Origin: Xanthomonas cissicola
GTDB taxonomy: Bacteria > Pseudomonadota > Gammaproteobacteria > Xanthomonadales > Xanthomonadaceae
Assembly (NCBI RefSeq): GCF_008801575.1
Contig: NZ_VZPL01000001.1
Location: forward strand, 62,001-126,000
DNA: 64,000 nt
Direction: 5' to 3'
The notes beneath the pieces were generated by a model. That model was not told the DNA's origin and ran no database searches. It saw only the letters and a program-made list of their open reading frames with translations. The position numbers were made by a program, and so were the translations under genes. Shown here one piece after another: positions 52,337 to 59,919 of this stretch; position 1 is the stretch's first letter; each line of letters starts with the position of its first letter.

Positions 52337-53380
52337 TCAATCCCGCATCGCCAGCACCGTGATCTCCTCGCGATCGTGATACAGCTGCTTGGCGCGCACG
52401 CTCAATGATCTCTCGGCCTGTTGCTCGAACAGGTCCAGGCACAGACGGGTCTCGTCCCAGCGCTTTTTCATCGGTAGCTTGAGGTTGAAGATGGTGTTGC
52501 GGCACCAACCTTCGCGCACCCAGGTCGCCATGCGTTCGGCCACGCGGCGCGGTTGCTCGACCATGTCGCAGACCATCCAGTCCAGCGGTTGCGCGGGCTT
52601 CCAGTGAAAGCCGTCGGCACGCAGGTGTTCCACCAGCCCGGTCTCCAGCACATGCTCGCGCAGCGGGCCGTTGTCCACGCTGGTGACGTGCACGTGCTGC
52701 CGCGTCAGTACCCAGGTCCAGCCGCCGGGCGCAGCGCCCAGATCGGCCGCACGCATGCCCGGCTTGACCAGTGCATCGCGTTCTTCGGGCGTGAGCAGCG
52801 TCAGCAAGGCTTCGTCGAGCTTGAGGGCAGAGCGCGAGGGCGCTTCCGGCAGCAATTTCAGCCGTGGAATGCCCAGTGGCCACGGGGCGCTGTCGGCGCT
52901 GTCGGCCACCGCAAGCAAGGCGTGGTCGCCGTCGAGAAAACAGACGTGCAACCGCGGCGGGCGCGACTGCGGCTTGTCGGTGAGCAGGCCGGCCTTGCGC
53001 AGAGCCGGGCGCAGCGCATTGCCGAAGCTGCGCGCCAGGCCCGCCAGCGGCTTGCCCGCGTCCGAATCCGGGTGTTCCACCCACAGATCGCCAAAGCGCT
53101 GCTGCCCGTCCAACGCGGCCAGGATCGGCGTGATGCGGTCCTTGGGGTCGATACCTTTCAGCTCGGCAATCACCACCAGCTTCTGCCGGGCGAAGATCAA
53201 CTCGCGCCACTGCAGTTTTGCTGCAAGTTGCGCGGCTTCGTCGCAGACGAACAATACATAGCCGTCGTTGCGTTGGGCGCGCGCATAGCCGGCAATGCCG
53301 ACGAATGCGGCGCGCACATTCAGTTCTGCGGCCAGCTCAGGTTCGAAACCCTGCCGGCAGTAACACAGCAGGCCGCTCAT
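52337..53380 (-). CDS. rlmM: 23S rRNA 2'-O-ribose C2498 methyltransferase
   Basis: 347 residues. N-terminal THUMP-like domain (MSGLLCYCRQGFEPELAAELN, RAAFVGIAGYARAQ) followed by a Rossmann SAM domain with RAADLGAAPGGWTWVLT (SAM motif), VDNGPL and LDWMVCDMVEQPRRVAERM. The catalytic Lys of the family is in NLKLPMKKRW. It modifies C2498 of 23S rRNA late in 50S assembly. The length matches E. coli RlmM (366) approximately. Confidence 0.94.
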   Translation of the reverse strand: MSGLLCYCRQGFEPELAAELNVRAAFVGIAGYARAQRNDGYVLFVCDEAAQLAAKLQWRELIFARQKLVVIAELKGIDPKDRITPILAALDGQQRFGDLWVEHPDSDAGKPLAGLARSFGNALRPALRKAGLLTDKPQSRPPRLHVCFLDGDHALLAVADSADSAPWPLGIPRLKLLPEAPSRSALKLDEALLTLLTPEERDALVKPGMRAADLGAAPGGWTWVLTRQHVHVTSVDNGPLREHVLETGLVEHLRADGFHWKPAQPLDWMVCDMVEQPRRVAERMATWVREGWCRNTIFNLKLPMKKRWDETRLCLDLFEQQAERSLSVRAKQLYHDREEITVLAMRD

Positions 53381-53416
53381 CGCTGCACCTGCAGGGCGCC
53401 CGCTGCGCCCGCGACA

Positions 53417-53977
53417 TCAGTAATGGTCACCGCCGCCCTCGCCGTAGTTGCGCAGCACTGCACACGCCTGGTCGCGCAGTACGTCGCGCACCACCTCGAT
53501 GCCGCGGCGGCTCAGTTCACCCACCCAGTCGGCCGGCAATGGGCCTTCGTCGAATTGCGTCAGCGCCATCACGTCGTCGGCGCGCGCGCCGATCAGCAGG
53601 CGGTCGATGCCGGCCCACACGGTGGCGCCGTAGCACTGGCAGCACGGCTGCGCGGAGGTAGCCAGCGTCACCGGCGACAGCACATCGTTCAAACGCGGTG
53701 TCTGCAGGCGCTGTTGCGCGAGCATGTAAGCCATGTTTTCGGCATGCGCCAGCGAGGTGGTCTGCGGCACCACACGGTTCACTGCGGCGGCAATGATGCG
53801 GTGGTCTGGGCCGAACACCACCGCGCCGAACGGGCCGCCGCTGCTTTCGCGCACATTCATCCGTGACAGCTCGATCGCCAGGGCCACCTTGTCCTCATCG
53901 CCGGGATAGGCGCGGCTGTCGTCGACATGCGCGTGGATCCAGTCGGGCAGGGTGAGGTGGACGTGCGCGTGAAGCAT
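53417..53977 (-). CDS. nucleoside deaminase (CDA-fold, zinc-dependent)
   Basis: 186 residues of the cytidine-deaminase fold. The zinc site is complete: His and catalytic Glu in SLAHAENMAY and two Cys in QPCCQCYGATVWAGI (PCxxC). GGPFGAVVFGPDHRIIAAAVNRV is the substrate-side motif found in guanine deaminase and related enzymes. Probably acts on free purine or pyrimidine bases or nucleosides rather than tRNA, judged by the C-terminal part. Its start shares one base with the stop of the Cys-rich lipoprotein gene upstream, so they are likely co-expressed. Confidence 0.84.
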   Translation of the reverse strand: MLHAHVHLTLPDWIHAHVDDSRAYPGDEDKVALAIELSRMNVRESSGGPFGAVVFGPDHRIIAAAVNRVVPQTTSLAHAENMAYMLAQQRLQTPRLNDVLSPVTLATSAQPCCQCYGATVWAGIDRLLIGARADDVMALTQFDEGPLPADWVGELSRRGIEVVRDVLRDQACAVLRNYGEGGGDHY

Positions 53978-54393
53978 CAGTGGACCGTTTCTGTAGGGGG
54001 AGTGGCGGGGCGCAGTGTATCGGCCTGCGCGTCCTTTGCGGCACATTGGCCGGCGACGCACTGGCAGGCGCTGATCTCGCGGAAGCCGCACACGCTCATC
54101 ATGCCGCCAGCCTGGCATTGCGCCAGTACGCCTTTGGGGTCGGTGGCGCTGTTGACGTTGACGCAGGCTGGAAACGCACCGCAACAGTTGCCGACGTTCT
54201 TCACCGTGCAATCGGCATCGGTGCGGCAGGTGGTGGTGACGATGACCGCTTTGCCGGCTGCCGGGCCGCTTGTCGAGCCGGTTGCCGGAGGCGGCGCGGC
54301 GGTATCGGCCGGTGGTGCGGCCACGCAGCCAGTCGACCCAAGACAGGCCAGCAGCAATAGCATGTTCAGACACCGGGACAAAAGACGCGACAT
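53977..54393 (-). CDS. Cys-rich lipoprotein of unknown function
   Basis: 138 residues. Signal with lipobox GSTGC (Cys23), then a Pro/Ala/Thr-rich linker (about 25-50), then a compact domain with about nine Cys (TTTCRTDADCTVKNVGNCCG, PACVNV, LAQCQAGG, SVCGF, SACQCVAGQCA) that should form several disulfides in the periplasm. The spacing resembles small Cys-knot modules but no family is recognised. Expressed ahead of the deaminase gene (one-base overlap). Confidence 0.78.
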   Translation of the reverse strand: MSRLLSRCLNMLLLLACLGSTGCVAAPPADTAAPPPATGSTSGPAAGKAVIVTTTCRTDADCTVKNVGNCCGAFPACVNVNSATDPKGVLAQCQAGGMMSVCGFREISACQCVAGQCAAKDAQADTLRPATPPTETVH

Positions 54394-54559
54394 GCGGCCG
54401 CTCCGATCAGAATAGGTGAGCGGCCATGGTAAGCCCCGGATGCGCGGATGTGGCGCGCGCTGGATCAGTTACGACCATCACGCGATCCAGGTCTTGCGCG
54501 CGTTGCGGCTGATGACGCTAGCGACGGCGTGGCGTGTGGCCGAAACACCTGCAGCCTTG

Positions 54560-54700
54560 GAGCAGCTAACAAGACTACTGTGCAGCCGCCAGGCGGGCGC
54601 GTCCGCTGCTCGGGTCGGCATGCGCCACCCGTACACTCCGGTTGCTCCGCGCCGTCCACGCCCAGCTGACGGCTGCTCGCGAGGTTTTGTTAGCCGCTCT
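54560..54700. mobile_element. MITE-like palindromic element, second copy
   Basis: About 141 bp, nearly identical in layout to the copy at 52070: ends GAGCAGCTAAC and GTTAGCCGCTC, interior CCGCCAGGCGGGCGCG, a centre CCACCCGTACACTCCGGTT shared exactly with the other copy, and CGCGCCGTCCACGCCCAGCTGACGGCTGCTCGC-type right arm. One mismatch in the left terminal repeat. It lies about 2.4 kb from the first copy in the same orientation. Confidence 0.75.
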
Positions 54701-54708
54701 TGGTGTAG

Positions 54709-54990
54709 TCAACGCCGTCTGCGCAGTGCCCGGTGGCAGCGCGTGGCAACATCCAGTTGCTGCATGCTTTCGTCGCGGCGATCGCTGGGCAGATCGTCAT
54801 CTGGCCGACCCGGAAGAAGCGTACAGAACACCTCGGCCGGGGTCGCCGCGTTCGAGACGGGCAGCTGCGGCGAGCAGGCCGTCAGGCCGATCGACAGCGA
54901 AAACACCGCGCTGCGCCATGTGTTTGCAGGTGGGCGTAAGCATGGCGGTGGGAGGCACATGGCGGCATCGCTGGCTGACACAGCCTGCAA
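54709..54990 (-). CDS. possible small lipoprotein gene or remnant
   Basis: A 93-codon open frame whose middle reads WRSAVFSLSIGLTACSPQLPV, which looks like a lipoprotein signal with lipobox LTAC, followed by about 55 polar residues (PAEVFCTLLPG, SDRRDESMQQLD). The first 25 residues are Pro/Cys-rich and unlikely, so a true start may be an internal non-ATG codon, or the frame may be decayed. It ends nine bases from the palindromic element. No homologue recognised. Confidence 0.28.
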   Translation of the reverse strand: MQAVSASDAAMCLPPPCLRPPANTWRSAVFSLSIGLTACSPQLPVSNAATPAEVFCTLLPGRPDDDLPSDRRDESMQQLDVATRCHRALRRRR

Positions 54991-55021
54991 TCTAGGCCGA
55001 TGCGCGCATCAGGTGCCGAGG

Positions 55022-55951
55022 TCATTTCGCTTCCGCATGCAGTGCTGCGCACCACAGCACGCCGACCAGCAGGCAGGCGATGGCGGCCAGCTCCAGTGGC
55101 GTAGGCAGGCGCATTTCCCAGGCGAAGCCGTACAGCAGCGCAAACACCGTCTCGAACACGATCATCTGTCCGACCAGGGTCAGCGGCAGCACGCGGCTGG
55201 CACGATTCCACAGCGCGTTGCCGATGATCGAGGCCAGGATGCCCAGCAACAGCGACACGCCCCAGAAACTGGCCCACTCGAGCGGTGCATGCGCTGCACT
55301 GCCGATGAGGGCCGCCGGCGCCAGCAACAACGCCAGTGCGCCGGTCACCACGCCGGTCAGCAGCGACCAGTCGCCCCCGGACAGATCCGGGCGCCGCCGC
55401 AACCAGCGTGCGTTGGCAATCGAATAGGCCGACCACGACACCAGCGCACCCGCCGCGCACAGCAGGCCGGCGATCCGCGTCAGGCGATCGTTCGCCTGCT
55501 GGCCGGAGTCGTCCTGCACGGTGTCCAGTGCCACCAATGTCACGCCGATCACGCACAGCACGCAGGGCGCGGCCAGACGTCGCAATTGCACCGCACCGGC
55601 GGCACGCGTCCCGATCACGGTGACCACCACCGGCAACAGCCCGATGATCAACGCAGTTGCCGCGCTGCCCGCCCACTGCACGGCGCTGCCAAGCAGCACG
55701 TAATAAACCAGATTCCCCATCAGGCTCAAACGCACCAGTGCCCACCATTCGGCAGCGCCCAGCCGGCCAGCGGTCTGCCGCGCGCGTGGCGCCAGCAGCA
55801 AGGCCGCCACCACGCCATACGAGAGATACCGTGCCACCGCCAATTGCAGCGGCGTAAAAGCGCCCAGCAATTGCGGTGCCAGAAACACCAGCCCCCACAG
55901 CGCACCCGCACCGATTCCGCAGGCGACACCCACCATCAAGCGTTCACGCAT
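55022..55951 (-). CDS. EamA/DMT-superfamily transporter
   Basis: 309 residues with ten predicted helices in two EamA repeats. Marks include GIGAGALWGLVFLAPQLL, AVARYLSYGVVAALLL and LRLSLMGNLVYYVLLGSAVQWAGSAATALIIGLLPVV in repeat 1, and GALVSWSAYSIANARWL and RASRVLPLTLVGQMIVFETVFALLYGF in repeat 2. Members export amino acids or other metabolites; the substrate is unknown. ATG 55951 (MRERLMVG) is chosen; an ATG eight codons upstream is also possible. Confidence 0.85.
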   Translation of the reverse strand: MRERLMVGVACGIGAGALWGLVFLAPQLLGAFTPLQLAVARYLSYGVVAALLLAPRARQTAGRLGAAEWWALVRLSLMGNLVYYVLLGSAVQWAGSAATALIIGLLPVVVTVIGTRAAGAVQLRRLAAPCVLCVIGVTLVALDTVQDDSGQQANDRLTRIAGLLCAAGALVSWSAYSIANARWLRRRPDLSGGDWSLLTGVVTGALALLLAPAALIGSAAHAPLEWASFWGVSLLLGILASIIGNALWNRASRVLPLTLVGQMIVFETVFALLYGFAWEMRLPTPLELAAIACLLVGVLWCAALHAEAK

Positions 55952-56332
55952 CGTGCTGTTCCTCAGGGCGTGCATTGCAGCGTGCCGTGCGGCAGGGAGT
56001 TGATCAAGACGAGCGCTGCAGATGTATGCAACACCGGCACGCCGCAGCGGTGCGCTGTTCCAGCGGCTGTGATGTCGTCGGCCACGCGCACAGCGCCGCG
56101 TGGAAACGATGGCACGGTGCAATGCAGTGGGATGTCTTCGCAGTGCGTGCACGACCGCCAAAACCGTGATGGTCTGGAGCGATCCACGGCGTGGCTGGCA
56201 GTGTGCGACGCATCGGCGCTGCGGCGGAGTAGGGGCGTGATGACGCAGATGCCGCCTCTGCAGCCGCGCACCCGCCGCCCGATCTCGGTAGCAGCGACGC
56301 CCGCCTTGCAAGGGCGCCGCTGTCCTGCGCGG
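55952..56332. other. intergenic region upstream of the EamA gene
   Basis: 381 bases between the EamA start and the glnS stop, both leftward. Nothing coding can be supported; open frames here are short and unlike known proteins. It should contain the promoter for the EamA gene, but no clear -35/-10 pair stands out. Confidence 0.4.
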
Positions 56333-58072
56333 TTACTTGGCCCAGGTGTCGCGCAAGGTCACGCTGCGATTGAAAACCGGTGTGGCTGCGCTATGGTCGC
56401 GACGGTCGGCAACGAAGTAACCGGTGCGTTCGAACTGGAACGCCTGCTCGGGCGCTGCCATCGCAGCGCTCGGCTCTACGTACCCGCGCACGTTGCGCTT
56501 GGACTCGGGGTTCAGGTAATCGCGGTAGGTCTTGCCCTCGGACTCGTCGTCAGGCTTCTCCACCGAAAACAGGCGGTCGTACAGGCGGATTTCCGCTTCC
56601 ACCGCGTGTGCCGCGCTGACCCAGTGGATGGTGCCCTTGACCTTGCGGTTGGCGCCTTCCATGCCCGGGCGCGATTCCGGATCCAGCCAGCCGCGCAGTT
56701 CGACGATCTCGCCGTCAGCGTTCTTGATCACCTCGTCCACGCGCGCAATGCCTGCACCGCGCAAGCGGATTTCGCCGCCCGGCACCAGGCGCTTCCAGCC
56801 CTTTGGCGGAACCTCGGCAAAATCCTCGCGCTCGATCCACAGCTCGCGCGCAAACGGCACCTCGCGTGTGCCGAAGCTGTCGTCCTTGGGGTGGTTGGAA
56901 AACTGCAGCGTTTCGGTGTGGCCTTCCGGCAGGTTGGTCAGCACCAGCTTGAGCGGGTCGATCACGGCCATACGGCGCGGCGCCGCTGCGTCCAGATCCT
57001 CGCGCAGGCAACCTTCCAGCACCGAGAAATCGATCAGCGAGTTCTGCTTGCTGATGCCCACGCGGTCCACGAACAGGCGCATCGCCGCCGGCGTATAGCC
57101 ACGCCGGCGCAGGCCCTGCAGCGTGTACATGCGCGGGTCGTCCCAACCGTCCACCAGCTGCTCTTCCACCAGCGCGGTGAGCTTGCGCTTGCTCATCACC
57201 GTGTAGTTGATGTTGAGGCGCGAAAACTCGATCTGACGCGGCTTGGCGGCTTCGCGCGGCAAGCCCTTGTCCAGCAGCGGCTGCAGCAGTTCCGGATGGC
57301 CGACCAGGTCCACCTTGTCCACGCACCAGTCGTACAGCGGGCGATGGTCTTCAAATTCCAGCGTGCACAGCGAGTGGGTGATGCCTTCCACCGCATCGCC
57401 GAGCGAATGCGCGAAGTCGTACATCGGGTAGATCGGCCAGGCGTTGCCGGTGTTCTGATGCTCCACATGCTTGATGCGGTACAGCGCCGGGTCGCGCAGG
57501 TTGATATTGCCGCTGGCCATGTCGATCTTGGCGCGCAGCGTACGCGCGCCGTCGGGGAATTCGCCGGCACGCATGCGCGCGAACAGGTCCAGGTTTTCTT
57601 CGACGCTGCGTTCGCGGAACGGCGAATTGCGGCCGGGCTCGGTCAGCGTGCCACGGTATTGGCGCACCTGTTCTGCGGAGAGATCGCACACGAAGGCATG
57701 ACCATCGCGGATCAGCTTCTGCGCGGCCAGGTAATACACCTGGAAATAATCCGAGGCGTGGCGCAGCTGCGCCCAGTCATAGCCCAGCCAGCGCACGTCG
57801 TCCTGGATGGCCACCACGAACTCGGGGTCTTCCTTGGCCGGGTTGGTATCGTCCAGGCGCAGGTTGCACAGCCCGCCGAACTCGGCGGCCAGGCCGAAGT
57901 CCAGGCAGATCGCCTTGGCATGGCCAATATGCAGGTAGCCGTTGGGTTCGGGCGGGAAGCGGGTGCGGATGACCGTGTGCTTGCCGCTGGCCAGATCCTC
58001 GCGGACGATCTGGCGGATGAAGTCTTTCTTCTCCGCCGGGGCGGTGGCGTCGGTGGCTAGGGTCTCGGACAT
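56333..58072 (-). CDS. glnS: glutaminyl-tRNA synthetase
   Basis: 579-residue class I aminoacyl-tRNA synthetase. The HIGH motif is in PNGYLHIGHAKAICLDFGLA (near residue 50), preceded by RFPPEPNG; the KMSKS motif appears as VMSKRK near residue 290. The C-terminal anticodon-binding beta-barrels run from about 350 (WIEREDFAEVPPKGWKRLVPGGEIRLR). Charges tRNA-Gln directly, typical of gammaproteobacteria. Full length, no disruption. Confidence 0.97.
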   Translation of the reverse strand: MSETLATDATAPAEKKDFIRQIVREDLASGKHTVIRTRFPPEPNGYLHIGHAKAICLDFGLAAEFGGLCNLRLDDTNPAKEDPEFVVAIQDDVRWLGYDWAQLRHASDYFQVYYLAAQKLIRDGHAFVCDLSAEQVRQYRGTLTEPGRNSPFRERSVEENLDLFARMRAGEFPDGARTLRAKIDMASGNINLRDPALYRIKHVEHQNTGNAWPIYPMYDFAHSLGDAVEGITHSLCTLEFEDHRPLYDWCVDKVDLVGHPELLQPLLDKGLPREAAKPRQIEFSRLNINYTVMSKRKLTALVEEQLVDGWDDPRMYTLQGLRRRGYTPAAMRLFVDRVGISKQNSLIDFSVLEGCLREDLDAAAPRRMAVIDPLKLVLTNLPEGHTETLQFSNHPKDDSFGTREVPFARELWIEREDFAEVPPKGWKRLVPGGEIRLRGAGIARVDEVIKNADGEIVELRGWLDPESRPGMEGANRKVKGTIHWVSAAHAVEAEIRLYDRLFSVEKPDDESEGKTYRDYLNPESKRNVRGYVEPSAAMAAPEQAFQFERTGYFVADRRDHSAATPVFNRSVTLRDTWAK

Positions 58073-58486
58073 GCGCGCATCAGCAATAGGTAAACCGCAA
58101 GTTTAGGCGGTGGCACCGGTTAGGGGTAGGCGCGGGGTGCGGAGGGGCGGCGTGGGGGCAGTGGTTTCGGCGTGGCCTGGGTGCCGGATAGCCTCTGCAG
58201 GCTGCGCCGGCGATGCATGGTTCGGTCGCTGCCAGCCGTCACGATGCAACCCGGGCGCGCCAGGCGGCGCAGGCGGGCCTGGCGAGCAGGCGGTCGGCGC
58301 CCAGTGCGCAGCAACCACGGTACAAGGCCCTCTTTCAGGTCAGGCTTGGCCTCATTCACGCGCTTGGTCCGCAAGCGCTGCCTTGCGCGCGCGCTGCAGG
58401 ACAAGGCGTGCCTTGCGGCCGGGCATGGCTGGCGGGCATCGGCCGCGACGCGTACGCTGCGCCGACCCCGTTGGAGCGCTCCTGCG
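58073..58486. other. divergent region between glnS and the GST gene
   Basis: 414 bases that should hold promoters for both directions. GC-rich, with open frames extending upstream of the GST start that have no conserved look. GGAGCG lies about ten bases ahead of the GST ATG. No hairpin or repeat stands out. Confidence 0.4.
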
Positions 58487-59128
58487 ATGCCACTGCCCCG
58501 TCTGGTGATCGGCGACAAGACCTTGTCTTCCTGGTCGTTGCGGCCGTGGCTGCTGTTGCGACACTTCAAGGTGCCGTTCGAGGAAGTCGCGCTGCCGCTT
58601 GCGACGCCCGAATTCCAGGCGCGCATAGCCGGGTATTCGCCGACCCGCCAGGTGCCGGTGCTCTGGGATGACGCCTTGCATGTGTGGGATTCGCTGGCGA
58701 TCTGCGAGTACATCAACGAGCGTTGGCTGGCCGGCCGCGGCTGGCCGGCCGACCTGGCCGTACGCGCGCAGGCACGCGCTGCCGCGGCGGAAATGCATTC
58801 CGGTTTTGCAGCCCTGCGCAGCCAACTGCCGATGAATCTGGCCCGCACGCCAGGCCCGGCGCAATGGGACGCGGCCGCCGAGCGCGACATCGCCCGCGTC
58901 CAGGCGCTGTGGGCCAGCCTGCGTGCCGAACACGGTCACGCCGGGCAATTCCTGTGTGGCGACTTCGGCATCGTCGATACGATGTTCGCGCCGGTGGCGC
59001 TGCGCTTTTTCAGCTACGGTGTGCCGCTGTTCGAAGCGGCCGGCGATTATCTGGCGGCGCTGGACGCGTTGCCGGCGCTACGCGACTGGCGCAACGGCGC
59101 GCAGCGCGAACGCGCAGCGCGCGGCTGA
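58487..59128 (+). CDS. glutathione S-transferase family protein
   Basis: 213 residues: N-terminal thioredoxin-like domain (LVIGDKTLSSWSLRPWLLLRHFKVPFEEVALPL, then TRQVPVLWDDALHVWDSLAICEYINERW with the glutathione gamma-Glu contact in the DSLAI turn) and an all-helical C-terminal domain (CGDFGIVDTMFAPVALRFFSYG). SSWSLRPW carries the candidate catalytic Ser. Typical bacterial GST-like detoxification enzyme; substrate unknown. Followed one base later by the start of the small DUF2007-like gene. Confidence 0.87.
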   Translation: MPLPRLVIGDKTLSSWSLRPWLLLRHFKVPFEEVALPLATPEFQARIAGYSPTRQVPVLWDDALHVWDSLAICEYINERWLAGRGWPADLAVRAQARAAAAEMHSGFAALRSQLPMNLARTPGPAQWDAAAERDIARVQALWASLRAEHGHAGQFLCGDFGIVDTMFAPVALRFFSYGVPLFEAAGDYLAALDALPALRDWRNGAQRERAARG

Positions 59129-59129
59129 G

Positions 59130-59360
59130 ATGCAGATCGCCTACCGCGCCAGTCACCTCATCGATGCGCATCTGGCCAAGCACGCGCTGGAAGATGCCGG
59201 CATCACCGCGTTCGTCTTCGGTGAATCGCTGCTGGGCGGTGCCGGCGAGCTGCCCGCCTTCGGCGTGCTGCAGGTCTGCGTGGCCGACGTGCATCTCAGC
59301 CAGGCCCAGGCGGTGCTGGCAGAGATCGGCTTGTGCGGGCAGGTCACCCGCGCGCTGTAA
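59130..59360 (+). CDS. DUF2007-like small protein
   Basis: 76 residues: MQIAYRASHLIDAHLAKHALEDAGITAFVFGESLLGG followed by LQVCVADVHLSQAQAVLAEIG. This matches the small putative signal-transducing domain (DUF2007) that resembles an ACT/ferredoxin-like fold. It begins one base after the GST stop, so the two are probably translated together. Role unknown. Confidence 0.75.
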   Translation: MQIAYRASHLIDAHLAKHALEDAGITAFVFGESLLGGAGELPAFGVLQVCVADVHLSQAQAVLAEIGLCGQVTRAL

Positions 59361-59371
59361 CGCAGCGCCAA

Positions 59372-59444
59372 TCGTAGGAGCGCACCCGGGCGCGACGAGG
59401 CTCTGCCGATAAACGCCACGTCGCACCCAGGTGCGCTCCTACGA
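59372..59444. repeat. GTAG-type REPIN (inverted pair of REP sequences)
   Basis: Arms 59372-59397 and 59419-59444 pair at 24 of 26 positions; each begins with GTAGGAGCGCACC reading inward, with a short unpaired middle. GTAG-headed REPs are widespread in Xanthomonas and Stenotrophomonas and are moved by RAYT transposases encoded elsewhere. It separates converging genes and may also act as a transcription end or mRNA stabiliser. Confidence 0.8.
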
Positions 59445-59454
59445 TGTATGCGCG

Positions 59455-59919
59455 TCATTCCTGCTGACGCCACCCCGGCGGCGCTGCATCCGGCGCGGCC
59501 AATGCGCGCAGGCGCTTGAACAACACCGTGGTTTCGGCCACGTTCCAGACCCGCAGTGCGACTTCGAAAGTATCCAGCGGCTTGGTCAAAAAGTCCTTGG
59601 CGCCCAGGCCCAGGGCGCGGTGGCGCGCGCTGCGGCTGGGGTCGGCGGTCAGCACGATCACGGGCAGGAACTGGCCCGGGTCTGACAGCCGCGCCAGCTG
59701 TTCCAGCAGCGCGTAGCCGTCCAACTCGGGCATCTTCAGATCCAGCAGGATCAGGTCCGGCGCGAATGCCGAGACCAGGCCCATGACCCGCAACGGATCA
59801 GTGGTGGCGATCACTTGCTGGAAGCCTTCGCGTTGCAGCAGGTCTTCGAGCAATCGCACGTTGGCCGGCTCGTCGTCGACGATGAGGATGCGGGAACCGA
59901 GGATTTCGTCGCGTGTCAT
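59455..59919 (-). CDS. single-receiver response regulator
   Basis: 154 residues: a receiver domain only (ILIVDDEPANVRLLEDLL; phospho-acceptor Asp60 in LILLDLKMPELDGY; Thr in VIVLTAD; Lys in AKDFLTKPLD) and a short helical tail (about residues 120-154, WNVAETTVLFKRLRALAA) without a known output domain. Start overlaps the hybrid kinase stop by four bases. Probably a phosphate shuttle or protein-interaction output of that kinase. Confidence 0.9.
   Translation of the reverse strand: MTRDEILGSRILIVDDEPANVRLLEDLLQREGFQQVIATTDPLRVMGLVSAFAPDLILLDLKMPELDGYALLEQLARLSDPGQFLPVIVLTADPSRSARHRALGLGAKDFLTKPLDTFEVALRVWNVAETTVLFKRLRALAAPDAAPPGWRQQE

Larger units (their letters stand above)
54394..55021. other. 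intergenic region with a second palindromic element
   Basis: 628 bases between two leftward genes. The left part holds the palindromic element copy at 54560-54700. To its right a leftward open frame (54709-54990) might be a small lipoprotein gene or the remains of one. The rest shows no recognisable feature. Confidence 0.5.

Noticed and set aside
54416-58060. A 1214-codon stop-free frame on the plus strand
   Set aside because: It runs antisense to glnS and the EamA gene, both with clear protein motifs. Long stop-free antisense frames are common in GC-rich DNA.
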